Below, piece after piece: positions 1 through 8,975 of a stretch of DNA of 54,436 nt. The translations under genes and the position numbers were made by a program. This DNA comes from Streptomyces morookaense (GTDB lineage: Bacteria; Actinomycetota; Actinomycetes; Streptomycetales; Streptomycetaceae): contig NZ_JABBXF010000080.1 of assembly GCF_013030945.1 (NCBI RefSeq), positions 1 through 54,436 on the forward strand, given 5' to 3'. The number at the start of each line of letters is the position of its first letter. The first letter of the stretch is position 1. Below the pieces are notes generated by a model, which saw nothing but the letters and a program-made list of their open reading frames with translations, searched no databases and was not told where the DNA came from.

Positions 1-138
1 GCAGTGAGTGCAGCCAAGAGGCTTGAGATGCTGTCCCGGAACCGTGTCGGCTCCGTGGCAACTCGGAGAACACTACGCATCGGGTACACCCGTGTCAACC
101 CGAGTCGGCACCCGCCTCGTTGGCCTCGTTCCGCCCGC

Positions 139-687
139 TCAGTCCAGGTCCCGCAGCCGTCCGCCCGCGTCCGGCTGGGTGGTCTCGACCCGGCGAAGAA
201 GCCGGATGAGCATCTCGCCGAGCCGGCCGCGCTCCTCGCCGGAGAGGTCCTGGAGCAGCTCCTCCTCGAAGACCGTCGCCATGCGCATGGCCTCCAGCCA
301 CTTGGAGCGGCCCTCTTCCGTGAGGCCGACGATGACGCGGACCCGGTTGTTCTCGTCGCGTTCGCGGGTGACGAGGCCTTCCGCGACCATCCGGTCGATG
401 CGGTGGGTCATCGCCGCGGGGGTGAGCCCCAGTCGCTTGGCCAGGTCGCCGGGGCCCAGGCGGTACGGGACGCCGGCGAGGACGAGGGCCTTGAGGACCT
501 CCCACTCGGCGTTGCTGATGCCGAGCTCGGCTGTCTGGCGCCCGTAGGCGACGTTCATACGCCGGTTGAGTCGGCTGAGCGCCGAGACGACCTTCTCCAC
601 CTGCGGATCGAGGTCCTGGAACTCGCGCTGGTACGCGGCGATCTGTTCTTCGATGCTCGGCTCGGCCGAGCCCGGTGTGTCGGGCAT
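139..687 (-). CDS. MarR family transcriptional regulator
   Basis: A 182-residue protein with a central winged helix (roughly residues 55-130) that fits MarR: a helix-turn-helix around LAKRLGLTPAAMTHRIDRM, followed by a charged wing ending in RVIVGLTEEG. Helices at both ends would form the dimer interface. It is divergent from an MFS exporter gene across a short AT-rich spacer. This is the classic layout in which a MarR repressor controls itself and the pump and is released by a small-molecule ligand. The start is the ATG of MPDTPG, preceded by a modest GGGG Shine-Dalgarno. The ligand cannot be inferred. Confidence 0.9.
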   Translation of the reverse strand: MPDTPGSAEPSIEEQIAAYQREFQDLDPQVEKVVSALSRLNRRMNVAYGRQTAELGISNAEWEVLKALVLAGVPYRLGPGDLAKRLGLTPAAMTHRIDRMVAEGLVTRERDENNRVRVIVGLTEEGRSKWLEAMRMATVFEEELLQDLSGEERGRLGEMLIRLLRRVETTQPDAGGRLRDLD

Positions 688-813
688 CCCCGCAGTATCC
701 CACGACAGGTTCGCGTTAAAGCCCTTGGACGTGTACTCTTTAGCTTCGAACTTTACTGTTGAACTCTTCAGGCCTGGACTGTCCGTGTCGGGCCTTCTTC
801 CTAGGGGGTGAGT
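688..813. promoter_or_regulatory. MarR/MFS divergent promoter region
   Basis: A 126-bp spacer between divergent genes, noticeably AT-richer than its surroundings. It holds a TTCGAA palindrome at 745-750 flanked by CTTTA-type half sites (CTTTAGC to the left, CTTTA to the right), and a further TTGAA-type element near 760-770. These are the obvious candidate MarR operators, and both promoters must lie here. The operator assignment is inferred from position and symmetry. Confidence 0.5.
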
Positions 814-2139
814 GTGACCACCGCGATGGGCGCAGCACTGCGTCGGATCCAGCTGGGCAACGCGCTGAGCGCGTTCGGCAACGGCTTCACGATTCCGTTC
901 CTGTTCATCTATGTGTCTCAGGTGCGGAATCTCGGTGCGAGCACGGCGGGCGTCGTGCTCGCGACGTTCGCCGTGGCCGCTCTTGTCGTGCTGCCCTTCA
1001 CCGGCCGGGTGATCGACCGCCGGGGTCCGCTGCCTGTGGCCGTCGTGGGTGGTGTCGTCGCCGCCATGGGCTCCATGGGGCTGGGGCTCGCGGACAGCAA
1101 GGTCCTGGTGGTCGCCGCTGCGGCGGCGCTGGGCTCCGGTATGGCCGTGATCCAGCCGTCTCTGGCCACGATGATCGTGTGGTGCTCGACGACGGCCACC
1201 CGTTCCCGTGCGTTCGCGATGCAGTTCTTCATGAACAACCTCGGTCTGGGCATCGGTGGCCTGCTGGGCGGGCAGCTCGTGGACACCTCGGACCCGTCGA
1301 GCTTCGTCCGGCTGTTCGCGATCGAGTCCGTGATGTTCCTGGTGCTCGGTGCGACGGTGGCGACCGTGCGGCTGCCGAAGGTGCCCAGGGTCGACGACGC
1401 CGTGCCGACCGGGCGGGACGAGCAGGACGCTGCGGGCGGCTGGCGGGCTCTGCTGGCCGACCGGGCCATGGTGCAGCTGTCGGTGCTGGGCTTCGTGATG
1501 TTCTTCGCCTGCTACGGGCAGTTCGAGTCGGGTCTCGCGGCGTTCGCCGTCGAGGTCACGCGGATCTCGCCCGCGACGCTCGGCATGGCCCTCGCGGCGA
1601 ACACGGCGGCGATCGTGCTGGCACAGTTCGTCGTCCTGAAGCTGGTCGAGCGGCGCCGGCGCAGCCGGGTGATCGCGCTGGTCGGGCTGATCTGGACGGT
1701 GGCGTGGCTCGCGGCCGGGGTGTCCGGGCTCGTCCCGGGGGTGCACGGGGTGGCGACGGCGCTGCTGATCTCCACGTACGCGCTCTTCGGCGTCGGCGAG
1801 TCCATGCTCTCCCCGACGCTGGCGCCGCTGGTGGCCGACCTGGCCCCGGCGCGGATGGTGGGGCAGTACAACTCCGCCTTCGCCCTGGTGAAGCAGCTGG
1901 CGCTGGCGATCGGTCCGGCGGCGGGCGGTCTGATCGCCGGGGCGGGGATGTTCGGGGTGTACATCGTGATGCTGGTCGTGTGCTCGCTCGGGATCTCGGT
2001 CCTGGCGCTGCGGCTGGGCCGCCGGCTCACAGCCGCGCAGGACAACCCGGTGCGGGCCGCGGTGGTGCGGCGCTCGGTGCCTGCCGAGAGTGCCGAGTGT
2101 GCCGGGAGTGTGGACGACCGGATGCCCGTATCCGTCTGA
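814..2139 (+). CDS. MFS transporter, probable drug/metabolite exporter
   Basis: About 440 residues with twelve hydrophobic segments in two groups of six and a charged cytoplasmic loop near residues 190-215. The loop between TM2 and TM3 (GRVIDRRGPLP) is the MFS motif A. It probably exports a toxic small molecule by proton antiport, judged from its divergent MarR regulator. GTG at 808 opens the same frame, but the AGGGGG ribosome-binding site overlaps it, so GTG 814, five bases downstream of that site, is preferred. The C-terminal tail after the last helix is hydrophilic. The substrate is unknown. Confidence 0.85.
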   Translation: MTTAMGAALRRIQLGNALSAFGNGFTIPFLFIYVSQVRNLGASTAGVVLATFAVAALVVLPFTGRVIDRRGPLPVAVVGGVVAAMGSMGLGLADSKVLVVAAAAALGSGMAVIQPSLATMIVWCSTTATRSRAFAMQFFMNNLGLGIGGLLGGQLVDTSDPSSFVRLFAIESVMFLVLGATVATVRLPKVPRVDDAVPTGRDEQDAAGGWRALLADRAMVQLSVLGFVMFFACYGQFESGLAAFAVEVTRISPATLGMALAANTAAIVLAQFVVLKLVERRRRSRVIALVGLIWTVAWLAAGVSGLVPGVHGVATALLISTYALFGVGESMLSPTLAPLVADLAPARMVGQYNSAFALVKQLALAIGPAAGGLIAGAGMFGVYIVMLVVCSLGISVLALRLGRRLTAAQDNPVRAAVVRRSVPAESAECAGSVDDRMPVSV

Positions 2140-2170
2140 GTGGTCTGACCCGTCTGCACCTGTTGCTCTG

Positions 2171-2217
2171 AGATGCCTGTGGCCCGGAAACGCGAAGTTT
2201 CCGGGCCACAGGCATCT
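2171..2217. terminator. bidirectional hairpin terminator
   Basis: A perfect 21-bp stem (2171-2191 with 2197-2217) closes a GCGAA loop between the convergent MFS and phosphatase genes. There is no U-tract, as is usual for Streptomyces terminators. Confidence 0.85.
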
Positions 2218-2218
2218 C

Positions 2219-3934
2219 CTATGTCTTGCCGTGTCCCGAGGGCAGTGCGAATTCGCACCAGACCGCCTTTCCGCCGCCCGGGGTGCGCCGTGAGCCCCAG
2301 GACGAGGCGATGGTCGCGATGATCGAGATGCCGCGGCCTGCCTCGTCGACGGGTTCCGCGCGGCGGCGGCGCGGCAGGTGGTCGTCGCCGTCGGTGACCT
2401 CGATGATCAGGCGGCGGTCGGTGCGGCGCAGCCGGAGCCGCATGGGGGGCGTGCCGTGCTGGAGAGAGTTGGCGACGAGTTCGCTGGCCGCCAGGACGCC
2501 CAGGTCGCGCAGGTCGTGGGGGAAGCGCCAGCTGGCGAGGACGCCGGAGGCGAAGGCGCGGGCGCGGGGTGCTGCTTCGACGCCGCCGAGGAGTTCGAGT
2601 GCGGCGTTGTGGAAGAGCTCGGCGTCGTGGCCGGTGCGGGCGGGGTGCTGGAGGACGAGGACGGCGACGTCGTCGTCGTGGTCGGCGGTGACGCCAAGGG
2701 TGCGGATCAGGCGGTCGCACATGACCTGGGGCGATCCGGTGGCGCCGGCGAAGGCGCGTTCCAGTGCGGCGACGCCGTCGTAGATGTCCTCGCCGCGCCG
2801 TTCGACGAGGCCGTCCGTATAGAGGACGGCGCTGGAGCCGGGGACGAGCGGGACCGTGCCGGAGGTGTGCAGCCAGCCGCCGGTGCCGAGCGGCGGGCCG
2901 GTGGGTTCGGCGGCGCGGCGGACGGTGCCGTCGGGGTCGCGGACGAGGATGGGCAGGTGGCCGGCGGAGGCGTAGACGAGGCGGCCCTCGTTGGGGTCGT
3001 GGACGGCGTAGACGCAGGTGGCGATCTGGGTGGCGTCGATCTCGGTGGCGAGGCCGTCGAGGAGCTGGAGGACCTCGTGGGGCGGGAGGTCGAGGCGGGC
3101 GTAGGCCCGTACGGCCGTGCGGAGCTGGCCCATGACGGCGGCGGCGCGGACACCGCGGCCCATGACGTCGCCGATGACGAGGGCGGTGCGGCCGGCGCCG
3201 AGGGTGATGACGTCGTACCAGTCGCCGCCGACGGCGGTGTCCTTGCCACCGGGCTGGTAGGTGGCGGCGACGCGGAGGTCGTCGGGCTGTTCGAGTTCCT
3301 GGGGGAGCAGGCTGCGCTGGAGGGTGACGGCGGCCTCGCGCTGGCGGCGCTCGCTGGCGCGCAGCCGTTCGGCGGCCTCGACCTGGTCGGTGACGTCGGC
3401 GGCGAAGACGAGGACGCCGGAGCGGCCGGGCTCGCTGCCGCCGGCGACCTGGATCGGGGAGCAGGTGAAGGTGTAGTAGCCGTGCCGGGCGTCGGCCGTG
3501 GTGACGCGGCGGGACTTGACCGTGCGGGGCTTGCCGCTGCGCAGGACCTGGTCCATCAGCGGGAGCAGGCCGAGTTCCTGGAACTCGGGGAGGGCGTCGC
3601 GGGCGGGGGCGCCGGGGGTGCGGGGGCCGAAGAGTGCGGCGTAGGCGTCGTTGACGTAGGCGATGCGGTGGTCGGGGCCGTGGACGACGGCGACGAGTGC
3701 GGGAACCTTGCCGAGGATGTCGTGGACGGGCAGCCCGTCGAGCGCGGGGGCGGGGGCGGCGCCGGGTTCGGTGCCGGGCCCGGGCGGGCTCTCGGCGCGG
3801 GCGGCGGGGACGGAGCCGCTCGCGCCGGCCGCGGCGGGCACGGGCTGTGGGGGCGTGGCGGAGGTGCGTTCGGCGCGCGCCGCTGCTCGGCGCTGTGTTC
3901 CGGGGAGCCGGGCGCTCCAGCGGGTGAAGTTCAC
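2219..3934 (-). CDS. PAS / SpoIIE-type PP2C phosphatase / HATPase protein
   Basis: A 571-residue multidomain regulator. A Pro/Ala-rich head (1-65) is followed by a PAS domain (about 70-190), a PPM/SpoIIE serine phosphatase domain (about 205-410; metal-binding GGDWYDV near 236 and GDVMGRG) and a C-terminal HATPase_c anti-sigma kinase-like domain (about 430-565; ASELVANSLQHG). Streptomyces has many such proteins, which dephosphorylate anti-sigma-factor antagonists and so act in partner-switching control of stress sigma factors. No sigma factor or antagonist is adjacent. Start GTG 3934 has a GAGG about ten bases upstream. The signal seen by the PAS domain is unknown. Confidence 0.88.
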   Translation of the reverse strand: MNFTRWSARLPGTQRRAAARAERTSATPPQPVPAAAGASGSVPAARAESPPGPGTEPGAAPAPALDGLPVHDILGKVPALVAVVHGPDHRIAYVNDAYAALFGPRTPGAPARDALPEFQELGLLPLMDQVLRSGKPRTVKSRRVTTADARHGYYTFTCSPIQVAGGSEPGRSGVLVFAADVTDQVEAAERLRASERRQREAAVTLQRSLLPQELEQPDDLRVAATYQPGGKDTAVGGDWYDVITLGAGRTALVIGDVMGRGVRAAAVMGQLRTAVRAYARLDLPPHEVLQLLDGLATEIDATQIATCVYAVHDPNEGRLVYASAGHLPILVRDPDGTVRRAAEPTGPPLGTGGWLHTSGTVPLVPGSSAVLYTDGLVERRGEDIYDGVAALERAFAGATGSPQVMCDRLIRTLGVTADHDDDVAVLVLQHPARTGHDAELFHNAALELLGGVEAAPRARAFASGVLASWRFPHDLRDLGVLAASELVANSLQHGTPPMRLRLRRTDRRLIIEVTDGDDHLPRRRRAEPVDEAGRGISIIATIASSWGSRRTPGGGKAVWCEFALPSGHGKT

Positions 3935-4199
3935 TGAGGATTACCTCGCGGAGTCGTTCCGGATCAGCTCGGCGACGTGGGGTGGCTGAGCCGTCTGCCC
4001 GGCTCGGGGGCGCGGTCGGCGGTGCGGGGCCCGGGCCCCGGGGGAGTGCAGCAAACGTCCGAAACCTCATGATTATTACTCTTCGCAAGCACGAACCCAC
4101 TCATGGTCACACGTCCAGTGTGGCCGACGGGACCGACATCCGTCAGACGCCGGGCCAGGCGGAGGAGTTCCGTGCTCCTGCCGCCGTCCGTCACCTGCT

Positions 4200-5546
4200 T
4201 CAACTCGCTTCCGGGTGACGCCCGGTGCCCGCCGCGAGTTCGAACTCGGCGCGGGGGTGTTCCAGTGAGCCGAGCGAGACGATCTCACGTTTGAACAGCC
4301 CGGCGAGGCACCACTCGGCGAGGATGCGCGCCTTGCGGTTGACGGTGGGGACGCGGCTGAGGTGGTAGGCGCGGTGCATGAACCAGGCGGGGTAGCCCTT
4401 GAGCTTCTTCCCGTAGACCTGTGCGACGCCCTTGTGCAGTCCGAGCGATGCGACGGAGCCGACGTACCGGTGGCGGTATTCCTGAAGGGGCTTGCCGCGC
4501 AGTGAGGCGAGCACGTTGCCGGCGAGGACCCTGGCCTGGCGGACGGCGTGCTGGGCGTTGGGGGCGCACTCGGTGCCGGGCTGTTCGGCGGTGAGGTCGG
4601 GGACGGCTGCCGCGTCTCCGGCCGACCAGGCGTGCTCGACGCCTTCGATGCGCAGTTCGGCCGTGCACTTGAGTCGCCCGCGCTCGGTGAGCGGCAGGCC
4701 GGTGGCGGCGAGGACCGGGTGGGGTTTGACGCCGGCGGTCCATACGAGGGTGCGGGTGGGCAGGCGTGAGCCGTCGCTGAGGACGGCGATGCGGTTCTCG
4801 CAGGAGTCGAGGCGGGTGCCGAGGCGTACGTCGATGTTGCGGCCGCGCAGCTCGCGGACGGCGTAGCGGCCCATCTCCTCGCCGACTTCGGGGAGGATCC
4901 GGTCCGTTGCCTCGACGAGGACGAACTTCAGGTCGTCCGGGCGGAGGTTGTGGTAGTAGCGCGCGGCGTAGCGGGCCATGTCCTCCAGTTCGGCGAGGGC
5001 CTCCACGCCCGCGTACCCGCCGCCGACGAAGACGAAGGTGAGGGCGGCGTCGCGGACCTGGGGGTCGCGGGTGGAGGAGGCGATGTCCATCTGTTCGAGG
5101 ACGTGGTTGCGCAGGCCGATGGCCTCCTCGACGGTCTTGAAGCCGATGCCGTGGTCGGCGAGACCGGGGACGGGGAGGGCGCGGGAGACGGAGCCGGGCG
5201 CGAGGACGAGTTCGTCGTAGGGGATGTCGATCGTGCCGGTGCCCTCCTCCTCCGCGGCGAGGGTCTTGACGGTCGCGGTGCGCGCGGCGTGGTCGACGGC
5301 CGTGGCCTCGCCGACGACGATCTCGCAGTCGCCCAGCGTGCGACGCAGGGGGACGACGACGTGCCGCGGCGAGATGGATCCCGCGGCGGCCTCGGGGAGG
5401 AAGGGCTGATAGGTCATGTACGCCTCGGGGTTGACCACCACGATCTCGGCCTCGCCGCGCCTGGCCTCCCGTTGGAGGTGCAGTGCGGTGTACAGGCCCA
5501 CGTAGCCGCCGCCGACCACCAGAATGCGCGCCGGTTCCTTCGTCAA
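4200..5546 (-). CDS. ndh: type II NADH dehydrogenase (FAD-dependent)
   Basis: A 448-residue flavoprotein with two Rossmann motifs: FAD binding near the N-terminus (VVGGGYVGLYTALHL) and NAD binding in the middle (FVFVGGGYAGVEALAEL). The FAD-contacting WSAGDAAAVPD segment is about two-thirds along. It passes electrons from NADH to menaquinone without pumping protons, at the inner face of the membrane; the C-terminal third carries the amphipathic, basic stretch expected for membrane attachment. The start is taken as TTG 5546, after an AAGGGG ribosome-binding site. Longer in-frame starts add a region of poor coding character. Confidence 0.85.
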   Translation of the reverse strand: MTKEPARILVVGGGYVGLYTALHLQREARRGEAEIVVVNPEAYMTYQPFLPEAAAGSISPRHVVVPLRRTLGDCEIVVGEATAVDHAARTATVKTLAAEEEGTGTIDIPYDELVLAPGSVSRALPVPGLADHGIGFKTVEEAIGLRNHVLEQMDIASSTRDPQVRDAALTFVFVGGGYAGVEALAELEDMARYAARYYHNLRPDDLKFVLVEATDRILPEVGEEMGRYAVRELRGRNIDVRLGTRLDSCENRIAVLSDGSRLPTRTLVWTAGVKPHPVLAATGLPLTERGRLKCTAELRIEGVEHAWSAGDAAAVPDLTAEQPGTECAPNAQHAVRQARVLAGNVLASLRGKPLQEYRHRYVGSVASLGLHKGVAQVYGKKLKGYPAWFMHRAYHLSRVPTVNRKARILAEWCLAGLFKREIVSLGSLEHPRAEFELAAGTGRHPEAS

Positions 5547-5925
5547 GGCTGCCCCTTCATGGTCCTCTTCGTGGTCCCCGCGCCCTGCGCCTGCCCCGCA
5601 CTCCTTCCCATGACGCACCCGTGGCCGGGGTTTGTCCACAGGCCCTGCGAAATGTACGACTGGCGCCGGAGCTGATCCCTCCGTGCGAACGCCCTGCTGA
5701 GCGCATACGTATGCGCAGGTCAGAGGGGTTCGGACGGGGTGGCGGGGGTGTGTGGAAGCGGAGGAGACCGGGCCCGTACTCCAATCGGGGACGGGCTGTG
5801 CGGAACTACCCCCTTCTTTCTTGACCGGGGCTCAACTATGTTCGTACTCCGTCGGGGTGTCGAGACGTGCCCCGGCAGTCAGGGCGGGGAGTCTCCGGGG
5901 GGAGACGTCATAACCGGGGGAACGT
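5547..5925. promoter_or_regulatory. ndh/tetR divergent region with 16-bp palindrome
   Basis: A 379-bp non-coding stretch between divergent ndh and tetR. It contains a perfect 16-bp palindrome GCGCATACGTATGCGC at 5701-5716, roughly 150 bp upstream of ndh and 210 bp upstream of tetR. That is the right place for an operator of the TetR protein or of a redox regulator; it does not match the Rex consensus I know. No other gene is visible. Confidence 0.5.
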
Positions 5926-6762
5926 ATGCACATTCAGAGCTCTCATTGGTCTGCGTCCGCTGCTGTCGCGACGCCTGACGGTGCTTCCGGGCGCAACACG
6001 CCGCTGCGTGTGGACGCCCAGCGCAATCTCGAGCATGTCCTGCGCGCGGCTCGCGAGGTCTTCGGCGAGCTGGGGTACGGGGCGCCGATGGAGGACGTGG
6101 CGCGCCGGGCCCGGGTCGGTGTGGGGACGGTGTACCGCCGCTTCCCGAGCAAGGACGTCCTGGTCCGGCGGATAGCCGAGGAGGAGACGGCGCGGCTGAC
6201 CGAGCAGGCGCGGACGGCGCTGGGGCAGGAGGACGAGCCGTGGTCGGCGCTGTCCCGGTTCCTGCGCACGTCGGTGGCGTCGGGCGCGGGCCGGCTGCTC
6301 CCGCCGCAGGTCCTGCGGGTCGGTGTGGACGTCGAGTCCGAGGAGGCCCGGGCGGGCCAGGAGCGGCTCCAGCCGCACGTGCAGCCCGGTGCACCGGAGC
6401 GGCCGGTGCACGCTCCGCAGGTCGCGGCGCAGCCGGCCGCGGACCGGGCGCGGGTGCCGCAGCAGCGGCAGCCGGGAGTCACGGGTGGCCAGTTGCACGA
6501 GCTGCGGCTGGTCGAGCAGCGGCCGTCCGTGGTCGAGGAGCGGAGCGATGCAGGTGCTGCGGCCCTGCTGGATGTCGTCGGCCGGCTGGTGGAGCGGGCC
6601 CGCTCCGCGGGTGAGCTGCGGCCCGATGTGACGGTGGCGGACGTGCTGCTGGTGATAGCCACGGCGGCGCCCTCGCTGCCGGATGCGGCGCAGCAGGCGG
6701 CGGCGTCCTCGCGACTGCTGGACATCCTGCTGGAGGGGCTGCGTTCGCGTCCCGTGGCGTGA
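5926..6762 (+). CDS. TetR family regulator with long Gln/Pro-rich linker
   Basis: A 278-residue protein. The TetR DNA-binding domain lies at about residues 30-75 (REVFGELGYGAPMEDVARRARVG, then VGTVYRRFPSKDVL). A typical C-terminal helical region resumes near 205 (ALLDVVGRLVERARSAGELRPDV). Between them, about residues 140-205 are rich in Gln, Pro, Arg and Val and look unstructured, which is unusual for TetR. Third-codon GC stays high through the insert, so a frameshift is unlikely. ATG 5926 has a strong GGGGGA site upstream. The regulated genes are unknown; ndh is the divergent neighbour. Confidence 0.82.
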   Translation: MHIQSSHWSASAAVATPDGASGRNTPLRVDAQRNLEHVLRAAREVFGELGYGAPMEDVARRARVGVGTVYRRFPSKDVLVRRIAEEETARLTEQARTALGQEDEPWSALSRFLRTSVASGAGRLLPPQVLRVGVDVESEEARAGQERLQPHVQPGAPERPVHAPQVAAQPAADRARVPQQRQPGVTGGQLHELRLVEQRPSVVEERSDAGAAALLDVVGRLVERARSAGELRPDVTVADVLLVIATAAPSLPDAAQQAAASSRLLDILLEGLRSRPVA

Positions 6763-6965
6763 TCGCGCGCGTACCTGCGTCGCCATTGCACCCGGAAGTG
6801 GGGAAGGCCGTTCGCCGGTCTTCCCCGAACGGGTGAGCATCTGGGCTCTCCTGTACGAGTGATGCTCGGACGAGTGGTTGCTGTTCCGGCTCTGCCGCAA
6901 ATGCACCCCTGTGTGCCAGTCTTACCCGGAGTACGGGTGTGCAGGCGTGTACAGGAGCCTCCGTT

Positions 6966-8951
6966 ATGGGAGTTGACGGGCGGAAAGAGCGGCACGGGAG
7001 AGACGAGGCGGACGAGCCGCCTGATGCTCATGCGCCCGGGCGTCGGGAGCAGCGGGGCCATGTGCCCGGCCAGGGCCGGGCGTTGCCGCCCGGCTCGTCC
7101 GGCGCCCCGGGCTCTGTCTCCTCTCCCCCGGCGCTGCCTCCCGGGCCGTCGTCGGACGGTCCGTCCGCTGCTGCTGCGGGAGTTCCGCAGCAGCGGGACG
7201 GTGCAGAGATGCCGCCGTCGGACCTGGAGCTGGTCGCGCAGATGCGCAGCGGCGAGGGCACGGCGTACGAGGAGCTGTACCGGCGCCATGCCGATGCGGT
7301 CCGCCGCTATGCCAGGACGTGTTGCCGTGACGAGCACACCGCGGAGGACCTCACCCATGAGGTGTTCGCCCGCACCCTGCAAGCCGTGCAGGGCGGGGCG
7401 GGCCCGGAGACGGCGGTCCGCGCGTATCTGCTGACCACGGTGCGCCGGGTCGCGGCAGCTTGGGCGCGGACGGTCAAGCGGGAGCAACTGGTCGAGGATT
7501 TCGCGGTCTTCGCCTCGTCCGCCGAGCGCAGGCCCAGTGCCGCCGACGAGGACACGCTCGACCTGGGCGCGGACGTACGGGCCATGCAGGAGGCCGAGGA
7601 GTCGCTGGCCGTGCAGGCGTTTCGCAGCCTGCCGGAGCGGTGGCAGACGGTGCTGTGGCACACCACCGTGGAGGAGGAGCCGCCGAGCGAGGTGGCTCCG
7701 CTGCTGGGGCTGTCGGCCAATGCGACGGCCGTGCTCGCGCTGCGTGCCCGCGAGGGGCTCAAACAGGCCTATCTGCAGGCCCATGTGAGCGCCTCGCTCA
7801 CCTCCGGCGGCGACTGCGCGCAGTACGCCGACCGGCTCGGCGCCTACGCGCGGGGCCGGCTGCGGACGCGGGCCGAGCGCGGAATGCGCAGGCACCTGGA
7901 GAGCTGCGCGCGGTGCCGCATGGCCGCGCTGGAGGTCGCGGACGTCAATGCGCGGCTGCGGTCGCTGCTGCCGGTGGCGGTCGTCGGCTGGTTCGCCGCG
8001 GGGTATTCGCTCAAGGCCGCTGCGGGGCTTGCGGCAGGGGCGGCGAGTGCAGCAGGTGCGGCGGGCGCCGCGGCGTCGGCCTCGGCGGCCGGGGGGAGCA
8101 GTGCGGGTTCGGGCGCGGGTTCGGGGGGCGGCGCGGCGGCGTCGTCGCTGAAGCTCGGCATTGCGGTCGGGGCCGTGCTCACCGCGGGCGGTGTGATGGC
8201 GTACGCGCTGGTGGGCGGTTCGTCCGCGCCGGTGGAGAGCCCGCGGGCCGTCCGGGCGGCGACGGCCGCGCCGGTGACGCCGGCTCCCGAGTCGGAGCCG
8301 CCGGAGCGGCCGTCGCCGAGCCCGACGTGGGGATCGGTGGCGATGGCGCCTGCGGTGCGCCCGTCGTCGACGCCGTCGTCACGCGCCGAGCGGGCGCATC
8401 CCCCGGCCACGCACCGCGCGACGCCGCGCGCCACACCATCGGCCTCCCTGCCGCGTCCCAAGCCGTCCCCGACGCCCTCCCCCTCGGTCGGGCCGTCCTC
8501 TCCGCCCGCCGGGCTTCCGGTGGTCTACCGGCTCGACGAGCTGACCTACGAGGACATCGGTGACGGCACCAGGCCGGAGATCCGGCTGGCCGACAGCGAC
8601 TGGCTGTGGCAGCGCCAGGGCCTGCGGGTCGGCGGCAGGGAGTACCGCGACGGGGCGAGTGTGCACGCGGATTCGTCGGTGGCCGTCGAACTGAACCGCT
8701 CCTGCCGGACGTTCGACGCGGTGGCAGGCCTCGACGACATGTCGATGGGGTTCGGTGCGGTCCGGTTCTCCGTGTACGCGGACGGCGAGCGCCTGTGGAA
8801 CTCCGGGGTGGTACGGGGCGGGGATCCGGGCGTCCCGGTGCGCGTCCCGCTGACGGGTCGGCAGACGATCCGGCTGACGGTGGAGCCGGTTTCGGCGGCC
8901 GACCGGGCCGCCGTTGCGGACTGGGCGCTGGGGAGGCTGACGTGTGACTGA
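6966..8951 (+). CDS. ECF sigma factor fused to zinc-finger, TM and NPCBM-like domain
   Basis: A 661-residue chimera. The disordered head (1-80) leads to an ECF sigma core at about 90-260: region 2 (YEELYRRHADAVRRYA and AEDLTHEVFARTL) and region 4 (SLPERWQTVLWHTTVE, then PSEVAPLLGLSANA). A putative anti-sigma zinc finger, HLESCARC, follows near 305-315. Next come a Gly/Ala/Ser-rich stretch, one transmembrane helix (about 390-415), a Pro/Ser/Thr-rich extracellular spacer, and a C-terminal 145-residue NPCBM-like beta domain. A membrane-tethered sigma factor sensing a cell-surface carbohydrate is the natural reading (inference). ATG 6966 follows AGGAG by eight bases. Confidence 0.85.
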   Translation: MGVDGRKERHGRDEADEPPDAHAPGRREQRGHVPGQGRALPPGSSGAPGSVSSPPALPPGPSSDGPSAAAAGVPQQRDGAEMPPSDLELVAQMRSGEGTAYEELYRRHADAVRRYARTCCRDEHTAEDLTHEVFARTLQAVQGGAGPETAVRAYLLTTVRRVAAAWARTVKREQLVEDFAVFASSAERRPSAADEDTLDLGADVRAMQEAEESLAVQAFRSLPERWQTVLWHTTVEEEPPSEVAPLLGLSANATAVLALRAREGLKQAYLQAHVSASLTSGGDCAQYADRLGAYARGRLRTRAERGMRRHLESCARCRMAALEVADVNARLRSLLPVAVVGWFAAGYSLKAAAGLAAGAASAAGAAGAAASASAAGGSSAGSGAGSGGGAAASSLKLGIAVGAVLTAGGVMAYALVGGSSAPVESPRAVRAATAAPVTPAPESEPPERPSPSPTWGSVAMAPAVRPSSTPSSRAERAHPPATHRATPRATPSASLPRPKPSPTPSPSVGPSSPPAGLPVVYRLDELTYEDIGDGTRPEIRLADSDWLWQRQGLRVGGREYRDGASVHADSSVAVELNRSCRTFDAVAGLDDMSMGFGAVRFSVYADGERLWNSGVVRGGDPGVPVRVPLTGRQTIRLTVEPVSAADRAAVADWALGRLTCD

Positions 8952-8975
8952 CCGGCCGGCTGCCGGTCCGCGCGC

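Noticed and set aside
2378..3937. 519-codon open frame on the plus strand opposite the PAS/PP2C phosphatase gene
   Set aside because: Its Gly/Ala/Asp-rich composition is the antisense shadow of GC-rich codons; the minus strand encodes clear PAS, PP2C and HATPase motifs.
1512..4100. 862-codon minus-strand frame of Arg/Pro-rich sequence
   Set aside because: No motif, runs through the MFS gene and a terminator, and conflicts with the well-supported phosphatase frame.
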